In this document: positions 24,422-31,702 of the stretch, one piece after another
Layout of the letters: every line of letters begins with the position of its first letter
How positions within the stretch are numbered: the first letter of the stretch is position 1
Source of the DNA: an uncultured Dorea sp.
Lineage (GTDB): Bacteria > Bacillota > Clostridia > Lachnospirales > Lachnospiraceae
Assembly: GCA_934295165.1 (NCBI GenBank)
Contig: CAKRAT010000023.1
Span: 1-31,702 of the forward strand
Reading direction: 5' to 3'
Length of the DNA stretch: 31,702 nucleotides
The notes under the pieces: model-generated
Told to the model about the DNA's origin: nothing
The model's database searches: none
What the model saw: the letters and a program-made list of their open reading frames with translations, nothing else
Translations under genes and position numbers: made by a program

Positions 24422-25931
24422 TATCTCCACCTCCTGCGATTGCTTTCATAATGCCTTCCTGAGACAGCTCATCTCCGCTGATCTCTCCGACTTTCTTTCC
24501 GTCTCTTAATACACCCATTCTTGAACATGTACGGAGCATCTCTTCCACTTCGGAAGAAATGAATGTAACTGCCATTCCCTGATCCGCAAGATCAAGAACC
24601 AGTTTCTGAATCTCTGTCTTTGTTCCGATATCAATACCACGTGTCGGCTCATCAAGAATCAGATAATCAGGATTTGTAAGCAGCCATCTTCCGATGATTA
24701 CTTTCTGCTGGTTACCACCTGAAAGACTCTTAATAGGAGTTTCACGGCTTGCTGTCTTAATCTGCAGCATTTCGATATATTTATCTGCTGCGTCTTCCAT
24801 TTCTTTCTTACTTAATGGATGGAACATACCTCTTTTTGCCTGTAATGCAATGATGATATTCTCTCTTACTGACAGGTCAGCAATGATTCCATCTTTTTTA
24901 CGGTCTTCCGGAAGATATGCCATACCAAGTTTCATGGCATCCAGTGGAGAATTGATCTTCACTTCTTTTCCGTTTACTTTTATTTTTCCGCTGTCTGGTT
25001 TATCTGCACCATAGATTGCACGAACCAGTTCGGAACGTCCTGATCCAAGAAGTCCTGTAAGTCCGACAACTTCTCCCTTATTTACAGTGAAGTTGAATGG
25101 ACGGATGCTTCCTTTTCTTCCGATTCCTTCTGCTTCAATAACCGGAACAAATTCTTTCAGTTCTGCATGCTCGCCCTTGATATCAGCAAGATCATCGAAA
25201 TCTTTACCCATCATCTTAGCAACCAGCATAACTCTTGGAAGGTCTTTTGTTGTATATTCTCCAACCAGTTCACCATTTCTGAGAACTGTGATACGGTCAC
25301 ATACTGCATATACCTGCTCCAGGAAATGTGTAACGAAGATGATTCCAACACCCTGGGCTTTCAAACGGTTCATCAATACGAATAATTTTTCTACTTCATC
25401 ATCATCCAGAGATGATGTAGGCTCATCAAGAATCAGTACACGACAGTTCATATCAACCGCACGTGCGATAGCGATCATCTGCTGTTTTGCAAGTGAACAC
25501 TCTTCCAGTTTGTCTGTAGCCTTTGCATCAATCTGCAGATCCTTTAACAGCTCTGTAGATTTCTTGTTCATTGTCTTCCAGTCGATAAACCCTGCTTTTC
25601 TCGGTTCACGTCCGATAAACAGATTTTCTGCAACTGTCAGGTTTGGACAAAGATTGACTTCCTGATATACAGTACTGATTCCATTGTCCTGTGCGTCCTG
25701 TGGAGATCTGTTAACGATCGGTGCATCTTTTCCTTCCATTTTAATCTCTCCAGACTCAAATGGATGCACACCGGTAAGTACTTTAATCAAAGTAGACTTT
25801 CCTGCACCATTTTCTCCCATCAGAGCGTGGATTTCTCCTTTACGGAGAGTAAAATCAACATGTTGTAAGGCTTTGACACCTGGAAACGTCTTTGAGATAT
25901 CTCTCATTGTTAATACAACATTATTTTCCAT
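24414..25931 (-). CDS. ytfR: Sugar ABC transporter ATPase (YtfR-like), two NBDs
   Basis: 505 residues, two fused nucleotide-binding domains as in the RbsA/AraG class. First domain: Walker A GENGAGKST (about 38-46), Walker B VLILDEPTSSLD. Second domain: degenerate Walker A GLLGSGRSELVRA, signature SLSGGNQQK, Walker B YLILDEPTRGID. The ribosome binding site is weak (GGTGA). It follows the binding protein gene by 134 bp, which contain a GC-rich hairpin likely to lower read-through. Confidence 0.93.
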   Translation of the reverse strand: MENNVVLTMRDISKTFPGVKALQHVDFTLRKGEIHALMGENGAGKSTLIKVLTGVHPFESGEIKMEGKDAPIVNRSPQDAQDNGISTVYQEVNLCPNLTVAENLFIGREPRKAGFIDWKTMNKKSTELLKDLQIDAKATDKLEECSLAKQQMIAIARAVDMNCRVLILDEPTSSLDDDEVEKLFVLMNRLKAQGVGIIFVTHFLEQVYAVCDRITVLRNGELVGEYTTKDLPRVMLVAKMMGKDFDDLADIKGEHAELKEFVPVIEAEGIGRKGSIRPFNFTVNKGEVVGLTGLLGSGRSELVRAIYGADKPDSGKIKVNGKEVKINSPLDAMKLGMAYLPEDRKKDGIIADLSVRENIIIALQAKRGMFHPLSKKEMEDAADKYIEMLQIKTASRETPIKSLSGGNQQKVIIGRWLLTNPDYLILDEPTRGIDIGTKTEIQKLVLDLADQGMAVTFISSEVEEMLRTCSRMGVLRDGKKVGEISGDELSQEGIMKAIAGGGDNE

Positions 25932-25970
25932 TTCTAATGTTCACCCGCTTTCTTTGATATCAAAAAGGGC

Positions 25971-26021
25971 ATAGAAAACGCGGCAGCATATCCGGCTTTC
26001 CGTTCCGTTTATTCCGCCGCG
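25971..26021 (-). terminator. Possible partial terminator between ytfQ and ytfR
   Basis: Minus strand: CGCGGC (26016-26021) pairs with GCCGCG (25979-25984), with smaller G+C stems in between and TTTTC after it (25974-25978). Such a leaky hairpin would favour binding-protein mRNA over the ATPase and permeases. Confidence 0.5.
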
Positions 26022-26064
26022 CCTTCTCACCTCTTTTTTATGTTACTTTAGTTCTGTCTGTATC

Positions 26065-27132
26065 TTAGTATGCACGTTTGTCAAGAATATCCTGTGTGAT
26101 CTTTGTTACATCATAATCAGTACCATCTACTGTTACTTTCTTAACTGTATCATCAAATGCGAACATTTCTTCATCTACATATGCTTTCTTGTCAACATCT
26201 TCGCCGTTTTCAAGTTTCTTGATGATTTCTTCTACACGTGGTCCGTGTAATGGGTTACACTCTGTATCGCAGATGATCTTTCCAGATAATGTATCTGTCA
26301 GACCAGCGTTTGTTGTATCGAATGACATTACAAGGATATCTCCATCTGGTCCTACTGTCTTACCAGCAGCTTCGATTGCATCGATTGCTCCGAATGCTTC
26401 GTTATCATTCTCACAGTAAACTACGTTGATGTTGTCGTGCTGTTTCAGCATAGACTCCATAACTTCCTGTCCTTTAGCCTGTGTGAATTCACCTGTCTGC
26501 TGTGCTACGATGTTCCATCCATATTCTTTAGCAGCTGCTTCAAGACCTTCTGTACGTCCAATCTGAGCTGAAGCTCCGATTGTTCCCTGAATGTGAGCGA
26601 TGTTAACTTCTTTCATTCCCTTAGCTTCTGCATAAGCATTCAGCCATTCGCAAGCTTTCTGACCTTCCATCTTGAAGTTAGATCCTACCCATGCTGTGTA
26701 AAGACTGTCATCAGATACATCGATCATACGGTCAACGATGATTACCGGGATATCAGCATCTTTTGCTTCTTTCAGTACTGTGTCCCATCCTGTCTCTGTT
26801 ACAGGTGCAAGTACGATGTAGTCAACATCCTGCTGGATGAAGTTACGGATTGCTGTGATCTGATTCTCCTGTTTCTGCTGAGCATCATCAAAGATCAGTT
26901 TGTATCCGTTCTTTTCACTGAATGTGCTCTTCATTGATTCAGAGTTTGCTGTACGCCAGTCAGATTCAGCACCTACCTGTGAGAAACCAATTGTAATTTC
27001 ATCACTTGAACTTGAGCTTGAGCTTGATTTTGAGCTGTCAGAGCTGCTGTCCCCACCTTTGTTTCCGCATCCAACTGCTAATGATGCTACCATTGTAGCT
27101 GCGAGTAACGCTGTAATCACTTTTCTTTTCAT
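26065..27132 (-). CDS. ytfQ: Sugar-binding lipoprotein of ABC importer (YtfQ-like)
   Basis: 355 residues. Signal peptide with a lipobox at LAVGC (about residue 22), then a Ser-rich linker (about 28-47). Periplasmic-binding-protein-like fold with family segments IGFSQVGAESDWRTANSESM, FIQQDVDYIVLAPVTETGWDTVLKEA, VIIVDRMI, VYCENDNEAFGAIDAI, MSFDTTNAGL and ECNP. Resembles E. coli YtfQ (galactofuranose), and also the AraU type described as arabinose binding. In the ara locus, arabinose in its furanose form is the likely ligand. An AGGAGG site precedes the ATG. Very similar to the anchored sensor protein at 30403-31479. Confidence 0.9.
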   Translation of the reverse strand: MKRKVITALLAATMVASLAVGCGNKGGDSSSDSSKSSSSSSSSDEITIGFSQVGAESDWRTANSESMKSTFSEKNGYKLIFDDAQQKQENQITAIRNFIQQDVDYIVLAPVTETGWDTVLKEAKDADIPVIIVDRMIDVSDDSLYTAWVGSNFKMEGQKACEWLNAYAEAKGMKEVNIAHIQGTIGASAQIGRTEGLEAAAKEYGWNIVAQQTGEFTQAKGQEVMESMLKQHDNINVVYCENDNEAFGAIDAIEAAGKTVGPDGDILVMSFDTTNAGLTDTLSGKIICDTECNPLHGPRVEEIIKKLENGEDVDKKAYVDEEMFAFDDTVKKVTVDGTDYDVTKITQDILDKRAY

Positions 27133-27156
27133 TTTTCATATCCTCCTCGGTTTTTT

Positions 27157-27219
27157 TTGATTGTTTGTCTCTCAATCATTTGTTGATTATATATTAATGA
27201 ATTTTGGACAAACAATCAA
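27157..27219. promoter_or_regulatory. 13-bp inverted repeat around ytfQ promoter
   Basis: TTGATTGTTTGTC (27157-27169) and GACAAACAATCAA (27207-27219) are exact inverted copies 37 bp apart. The right copy covers the -35 box; the left lies after the predicted start. A candidate binding site for the YesN-type regulator encoded upstream or for another sugar regulator. Confidence 0.55.
27186..27215 (-). promoter_or_regulatory. ytfQ: Promoter of ABC importer operon
   Basis: Minus strand: -35 TTGTTT (27210-27215), 18-bp spacer, -10 TATAAT (27186-27191). Predicted start near 27180, leader about 48 nt. A weak -35 suits an activator-dependent promoter. Confidence 0.6.
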
Positions 27220-27252
27220 CCGAAGATTCTTCTTAATTGTTAGAATTTCTTT

Positions 27253-27264
27253 TGAAACGTTTCA
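27253..27264. promoter_or_regulatory. LacI/CcpA-like palindrome upstream of ytfQ
   Basis: TGAAACGTTTCA is a perfect 12-bp palindrome with the central CG typical of LacI-family operators. It is 2 bp shorter than the CcpA cre consensus. It is about 40 bp upstream of the -35 box and 16 bp past the kinase stop. Confidence 0.4.
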
Positions 27265-27279
27265 TAAAAGTTAGTTTTT

Positions 27280-28767
27280 TTATGAAAAAGGTTGATTTTT
27301 TTGTGCTGCCATTACAACGGTTATTTTTGTACCGTCATTTTCCACACTTTCCAGAGACAATCCATACTGTTCTCCGTAATAATAGCGGATTCTGCGGTTT
27401 ACATTGCCAATTCCAAATCCATCAATATTTTTATCACCTTTTTCTTTTTTGATACTTTCCTGCAGCTTTTTCAGCACTTCTTCTGTCATACCTTTTCCGT
27501 CATCCTGCACAACGAATACCAGGCACTCCCCATCCAGCTTTCCGGTAATCTTTATGGTACCTCCGCCGCGCTTATTCTTCAATCCATGGTAAAGTGCATT
27601 CTCGATCAGCGGTTGTAACGTCAGCTTTGGAAGCATGAATTCTTCCATATCTTCTGCAATGTCAATCTCATACTTCATGATATCCTGATATCTGAATTGC
27701 TGGATCTTCAGATAACTTTCAATATGAGACCGTTCTTCCCTTACCGTGATAAAATCCCGGCCTTTACTCAAGGTCGTTCGGAAAAAGTCCGAAAGTGCCG
27801 TAACCATTGATACAACTTCATCCTTACGGTTTTCCTCTGCCAGCCACACGATCGCATCCAGCGTGTTGTACAGAAAATGAGGATTGATCTGTGCCTGTAA
27901 CAGTTTCGTCTCCGCAATATGCAGATTCTTCTGCTGCTGCTTGATATCTTCCACCAGTTCACCGATTTCCTGCGTCATATCATTAAAACTTCTGGTCAGT
28001 ACTGCAATTTCATCCGTATTGCTTTCTTTTGTCTGGACTGTAAAATCTCCTTCCGCAACCTTCTGCGTCATCTTACACAACTTCTGTATCGGTCTGGTTA
28101 CACTTTTCGCCGCCTGCATTGTCAGGAAAAATGCCAGAAGTATTGCAGCAACCGATATCCCGATACATATCATAAAAGTTCTGGTATTTCTGGCATCCAG
28201 TTCTGATTTTACATTTGCATAATTCGTTGTCTCTACATATATGTAATCCTGTATCCCCTGTTGGATCAGAGATGTCAGCATATAGACATTATCATTCAGA
28301 TAGATCATCTTGTCTTCATATGCTGCGCCGGTTTTGATTGCATGATCCATCTCTTCTACACAGCCTTTTAATGATTTCAGACTGTTCTTCAGACGCTTGA
28401 TCTGGTTCCTGTTACTGTCTACAGTTGCCATATCCGATAATTTATCACATGTTTCCGACAACTCCTTAATATATTCATACGGATTAACCGTCAGAATACC
28501 ATTTACGGTTGTCTCGCCGTCCCCGAGGTTTTCCATATCTTTCTTTCCGATCACTGCCAGATACATACTGTAGTCCATGCGCTCTTTAAAGTCTCTCGCA
28601 TACATATTCGCATACGCTACACTTTTTGTGATCTGCGCATATGCCGAAGTTGCGTTCGTAAGTGATGCCAGCAGGTATGTTACTACTAATATCATAGGAA
28701 TGAATACCGCCAGTGATATCCCTGCCAGTCTCTGGTTTAGCGAAACATTTCCATATATCTTTTTCAT
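27280..28767 (-). CDS. Sensor histidine kinase, YesM/LytS type
   Basis: 495-residue membrane kinase. First span at about 15-36, extracellular helical sensor to about 197, second span about 198-220, HAMP linker, then His_kinase with the phospho-accepting His in NPHFLYNTLDAI (about 297) and HATPase with NALYHGLKN, VQDDGKGM and GFGIGNVNRRI. The ATG at 28767 is 2 nt after the response regulator stop (TAA), so the two are coupled. In known three-component systems the extracellular domain contacts the sugar-loaded anchored binding protein. No terminator is seen after the gene, so read-through into the importer operon is possible. Confidence 0.9.
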   Translation of the reverse strand: MKKIYGNVSLNQRLAGISLAVFIPMILVVTYLLASLTNATSAYAQITKSVAYANMYARDFKERMDYSMYLAVIGKKDMENLGDGETTVNGILTVNPYEYIKELSETCDKLSDMATVDSNRNQIKRLKNSLKSLKGCVEEMDHAIKTGAAYEDKMIYLNDNVYMLTSLIQQGIQDYIYVETTNYANVKSELDARNTRTFMICIGISVAAILLAFFLTMQAAKSVTRPIQKLCKMTQKVAEGDFTVQTKESNTDEIAVLTRSFNDMTQEIGELVEDIKQQQKNLHIAETKLLQAQINPHFLYNTLDAIVWLAEENRKDEVVSMVTALSDFFRTTLSKGRDFITVREERSHIESYLKIQQFRYQDIMKYEIDIAEDMEEFMLPKLTLQPLIENALYHGLKNKRGGGTIKITGKLDGECLVFVVQDDGKGMTEEVLKKLQESIKKEKGDKNIDGFGIGNVNRRIRYYYGEQYGLSLESVENDGTKITVVMAAQKNQPFS

Positions 28768-28769
28768 TT

Positions 28770-30401
28770 TTATTCTTTTCCTCTTGCCCTGAATTCTTTT
28801 GGTGTACAATTTTGTGTCTTCTTAAATATATAGCTGAAATAATGTGGATCTTTATATCCTACTTCATATCCGATTTCCGATGTTTTCATAGCGGAACACA
28901 TCAAAAGTTCTTTTGCTTTATCCATTCGTATCTCTGTAAGGTATTCCACGAATGTTTTTCCTACTTCCTTACTGAAAATAGAGCTGAAATAACTCGGACT
29001 CATCCCGACTTCTGCCGCTATTGTATTCAGTGATATTTCATCCGACATATAAGTTTCCCTGATCTGGCCTTTTGCGACCTCTATGATATCCGAATACCTT
29101 CTTCCGCTTACCGCATCACGTACGCCGATGACTTTCTTCAGAAGCATCTTCATATAATTTTTGATTTCCTCCGGTGTCTGAATAATCTTCATGCTGTTTT
29201 TCAGTTCTTCTGACTGATCTTTCATTTCCGATTCTGCACCTTCGATCCTTTCACAGAACGACATCATCACTATATATGCATCCATAATGATATACTGCCG
29301 CATCAGCACAGATTTCAGATTATCTTCCGGCAGTTCGTTGACATATACTTCTACAAATTCATCAATCTCATTTTCTACCCCGTTATTCAGGAATTTTTCC
29401 AGCATCGTTCTGGTATTTTCTATCTCACCGAAGCTTTTAATCTCTATATTATCCAGTTCATCTACACTTTGCACCACACGGATATCTTTCACAGATATGA
29501 TCTGATTAAGTTCCATTGTGAATCTTGCGGACAATGCATGCTCCGCTTCCCGGAATGATTCCTGCAATTCTCTGAGTCTTGCTACCGGCCGGCCGACTCC
29601 GCCGAAATATGCGACCACCGGATATTTCCCCATAATATTCTCCAGTGCGGCCGACAGTTCTGTTACTCTTCCTTCCATCTGCTCTTCATTATCAGCTGTC
29701 AGAAGAAAGGCCCATCCTTCTACACCTCTCTGGAACTCGAATACATACTCCAGTTTTTCCATCAGCACCTCAATCGCATGCTCCGCCTCTACTAACAACT
29801 CTCCGACTTTTCTATCTCCTTCTTCCAGAGTGAAGCGGAACAGAAGCAGGTTATACATTCCCGCACTAAGATTCATCCCATACTTTTTTCCTGTTTCCAG
29901 CGCTTCCGCCATCGACAGGTTACCCGCCATGATCTGCTCAAAGAATTTTTGTTTTTCATGTTCTACGTTTTCACGCATTTCTTCCATATATTTGTGAACC
30001 AGATCTTTGTCTTCTTTTTCCTGACGTATGGATTCGCTTACACCATTTAATACCTCCAAAAGCTTGCCCGAAGATATTGGTTTTAACAGATATTCAACAA
30101 CACCTAGTCTTATCGCCTTCTTTGCATAATCAAAATCATCATATCCGCTTAAGATCAGTATCTTAATATTCGGAAGTTCTTTTTTCACCAGCTCACACAG
30201 TTCCAGTCCGTCCATGAACGGCATACGGATGTCTGTGATCAGAATATCCGGCTTCTCTTTTACGATCATCGGATATGCCAGCTCTCCGTCACTTGCTTCC
30301 CCGCAAAATATGTATCCTTCATTCTCCCAGTCAATACTGTTCTTTATTCCTCTTCTTATAACCAGTTCGTCTTCCACAAGAAATACTTTTATCTTACTCA
30401 T
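28770..30401 (-). CDS. Response regulator, YesN/AraC type
   Basis: 543 residues. N-terminal receiver domain (E10-D11, phospho-acceptor D57 in ILITDIRMPFMDGLEL), a long middle region with coiled-coil character (about 125-430), and a C-terminal AraC helix-turn-helix (about 435-543: LNTIAAEVGMSPSYFSSIFSKEVGKTF and IGYEVGYKDPHYFSYIFKK). Begins 1 nt after the stop of the anchored binding protein and is followed by the kinase. Likely activates the importer promoter near 27200, inferred from the paralogue relation and gene order. Confidence 0.92.
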   Translation of the reverse strand: MSKIKVFLVEDELVIRRGIKNSIDWENEGYIFCGEASDGELAYPMIVKEKPDILITDIRMPFMDGLELCELVKKELPNIKILILSGYDDFDYAKKAIRLGVVEYLLKPISSGKLLEVLNGVSESIRQEKEDKDLVHKYMEEMRENVEHEKQKFFEQIMAGNLSMAEALETGKKYGMNLSAGMYNLLLFRFTLEEGDRKVGELLVEAEHAIEVLMEKLEYVFEFQRGVEGWAFLLTADNEEQMEGRVTELSAALENIMGKYPVVAYFGGVGRPVARLRELQESFREAEHALSARFTMELNQIISVKDIRVVQSVDELDNIEIKSFGEIENTRTMLEKFLNNGVENEIDEFVEVYVNELPEDNLKSVLMRQYIIMDAYIVMMSFCERIEGAESEMKDQSEELKNSMKIIQTPEEIKNYMKMLLKKVIGVRDAVSGRRYSDIIEVAKGQIRETYMSDEISLNTIAAEVGMSPSYFSSIFSKEVGKTFVEYLTEIRMDKAKELLMCSAMKTSEIGYEVGYKDPHYFSYIFKKTQNCTPKEFRARGKE

Positions 30402-30402
30402 A

Positions 30403-31479
30403 CTAATACATCCTTCCCTCTACAATCTTGTCCGTAACCACTGTCACATTCCATCTTGCCCTTTCTATTGCAATTATCGGAATTGATTTGTCCCGGGTAT
30501 ATATTCTGTCGCCGATGTAATTCTCTTTATTCACATCTCTTTTATATTCCAGTTTTCTGATAATCTTTTCTATCTTATCTCCAAACTCCGGATTACACTC
30601 TACATCTACTGCAATCTTTCCTTTTTGTACTGCCGCAAGACCTTCCTTTGTCGCATCAAATGAGATCACCTGTATACCATCTTCTCCGACCTTCCCACCG
30701 CTTTCTTCTATTGCATTGATCGCACCAAGTGCTTCGCTGTCATTTTCACAGTATACCATATCGATATTATCGTATTTCTTTAAAAATTCTTCCATTACTT
30801 CATGACTTTTTGCCTGTGTAAATTCTCCGGTCTGTTGTTCCAGAATGTTCCATCCATTCTTTTCGGCTGCTTCCTCCAGTGCTCTTGTTCTGCCTATCTG
30901 TGCTGTCGCTCCTTCCGTTCCCATAATATGTACAATGTTTACTGTTTTATAATTATGATTCTCTATATACTGTTCCATCCAGTTGCAGGCTTTCTGTCCT
31001 TCCTGATAAAAATCCGCACCGATCCAGGCCGTATATAAGCTTTCATCCGATACCCTGATCTGTCTGTCCGCAATAATTACCGGAATACCGGCTTGCTCTG
31101 CTTCTTTCAGTACAGTCTCCCATCCGGTCTCTACGATTGGTGCAAGGACAATATAATCCACATCCTGTTGTATGAATTCACGTATCGACTTGATCTGCTG
31201 TTCCTGTTGCTGCTGTGCATCTTTGAAGATCAGATCATATCCTTTTTTCGTAGTAAATGTCTTTTTCATGGAGATGGAATTGCCCGTCCTCCACTCTGAT
31301 TCTGCTCCCAGCTGTGAAAAACCAATGGATATCAGAGACTGACGTTCATCATCTTTCGTTCTGTTCAGTACTTTATTTCTATCCGCAAGAATGAGTCCTC
31401 CTATAATTGCCATTATCGTCAATCCTATCGTAATAATAACCCATAACCACTCTTTCTTCTCATTCTCCGTTTTTTCCAT
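30403..31479 (-). CDS. Membrane-anchored sugar-binding sensor (AraP/XylFII-like)
   Basis: 358 residues. One N-terminal span (about 11-32: WLWVIITIGLTIMAIIGGLIL) without a lipobox Cys keeps it on the membrane. The rest aligns along its length with the importer lipoprotein (IGFSQLGAESEWRTGNS, FIQQDVDYIVLAPIVETGWETVLKEA, VYCENDSEALGAI, VECNP), so the two probably bind the same sugar. The ATG at 31479 has GGAGGG 8 nt upstream; an in-frame start at 31527 lacks one. First gene of a unit with the response regulator and kinase, separated by 1 and 2 nt. The layout matches Geobacillus AraPST (arabinose) and Clostridium XylFII-LytS-YesN (xylose). Confidence 0.85.
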   Translation of the reverse strand: MEKTENEKKEWLWVIITIGLTIMAIIGGLILADRNKVLNRTKDDERQSLISIGFSQLGAESEWRTGNSISMKKTFTTKKGYDLIFKDAQQQQEQQIKSIREFIQQDVDYIVLAPIVETGWETVLKEAEQAGIPVIIADRQIRVSDESLYTAWIGADFYQEGQKACNWMEQYIENHNYKTVNIVHIMGTEGATAQIGRTRALEEAAEKNGWNILEQQTGEFTQAKSHEVMEEFLKKYDNIDMVYCENDSEALGAINAIEESGGKVGEDGIQVISFDATKEGLAAVQKGKIAVDVECNPEFGDKIEKIIRKLEYKRDVNKENYIGDRIYTRDKSIPIIAIERARWNVTVVTDKIVEGRMY

Positions 31480-31518
31480 AAAAAAAGCCCTCCTATAATT
31501 AGTAAACAGCTTATGGTT

Positions 31519-31548
31519 ATTATACACTAATTATAGAAGAACTTCTTC
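31519..31548 (-). promoter_or_regulatory. Promoter and palindrome of the sensor operon
   Basis: Minus strand: -10 TATAAT at 31519-31524. The -35 position has no consensus hexamer and is covered by a palindrome GAAGAA-C-TTCTTC (31536-31548, given on the plus strand). This suggests an activator-dependent or repressed promoter. Confidence 0.45.
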
Positions 31549-31598
31549 ATTACTTATATATTTTTATTTTTGAAAATAGTTCATTTTTTTGCGATGAT

Positions 31599-31702
31599 CT
31601 AAATATCCCCGCGTCTGTTTCTGGTCGCTTTCAGTCTTGTCATGGCACGGGCCATAGAAGCCTGTGACAGATAATACTCCTGAATGCTCTGCTTCTGACG
31701 AA
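31599..31702 (-). CDS. Unrecognised protein, C-terminal 33 residues (cut by window edge)
   Basis: A frame enters from the right edge and ends at TAG 31599-31601. It encodes RQKQSIQEYYLSQASMARAM, then TRLKATRNRRGDI, a basic helix-like tail. Gene-like composition in one frame and good codon pattern suggest a real C-terminus, but the family is not recognised. No clear terminator follows. Confidence 0.5.
   Translation of the reverse strand, partial: RQKQSIQEYYLSQASMARAMTRLKATRNRRGDI

Noticed and set aside
27253..27264. Calling the palindrome a CcpA cre site
   Set aside because: It has the CG centre and TG..CA ends but is 2 bp shorter than the cre consensus, so kept only as LacI-family-like.

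Overview
The window looks like a chromosomal segment of a Gram-positive gut anaerobe of the Firmicutes, most probably family Lachnospiraceae. This is inferred from: a large Bacillus/Clostridium-type SRP RNA; strong GGAGG ribosome binding sites in front of almost every gene; near-consensus sigma-A promoters with 17-18 bp spacers; a moderate-to-low GC content (judged by eye); and a run of genes (a DUF4080-type B12/radical-SAM protein, dgt, a two-domain protein with a low-complexity linker, tadA) that I associate with Lachnospiraceae. Genus cannot be set from sequence alone.

Region 1 (1-3600) holds the N-terminal part of an unrecognised protein cut by the left edge, a 33-residue single-span membrane protein (448-549), endonuclease III (nth) and a cobalamin-binding/radical SAM protein, all on the minus strand. 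The SRP RNA (ffs) is transcribed divergently on the plus strand. The two divergent promoters sit back to back, with -35 boxes 8 bp apart. A cluster of DnaA-box-like sites lies inside a linker of the radical SAM gene.

Region 2 (3600-12130, minus strand) reads, in transcription order: Sfp-type phosphopantetheinyl transferase, GH2 glycosidase; then an HTH protein with a long acidic disordered tail, ending at a clear terminator; then dGTPase (dgt), a two-domain protein with a 36-bp tandem-repeat linker, tadA and an alpha/beta hydrolase, which could form one operon.

Region 3 (12200-15330, plus strand) is an aromatic-biosynthesis operon: type I-beta DAHP synthase, dehydroquinate synthase (aroB) and a short-chain dehydrogenase. 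It has a consensus promoter, a structured-looking leader of about 140 nt and a strong terminator. A possible small RNA unit of about 80 nt follows.

Region 4 (15480-17000) holds an orphan PD-(D/E)XK-like protein with VTEQ tandem repeats and a 212-bp noncoding palindromic element, MITE-like, just downstream of araD.

Region 5 (16994-31524) is an L-arabinose locus. It contains araA, a FGGY kinase (ribulokinase role) and araD on the minus strand; a divergent AraC-type regulator; a YtfQ/R/T-YjfF-type ABC importer; and, upstream of the importer, a three-gene sensory unit of a membrane-anchored paralogue of the importer's binding protein, a YesM/LytS-type histidine kinase and a YesN-type response regulator. 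The architecture matches the AraPST and XylFII-LytS-YesN three-component sugar sensors known in Firmicutes. The likely logic is that extracellular arabinose (or a similar furanose) is sensed by the anchored binding protein, the kinase/regulator pair activates the importer promoter, and the sugar is converted by AraA, the kinase and AraD to xylulose 5-phosphate. Operator-like inverted repeats are visible at both the importer promoter and the sensor promoter. The C-terminus of an unrecognised gene ends the window.
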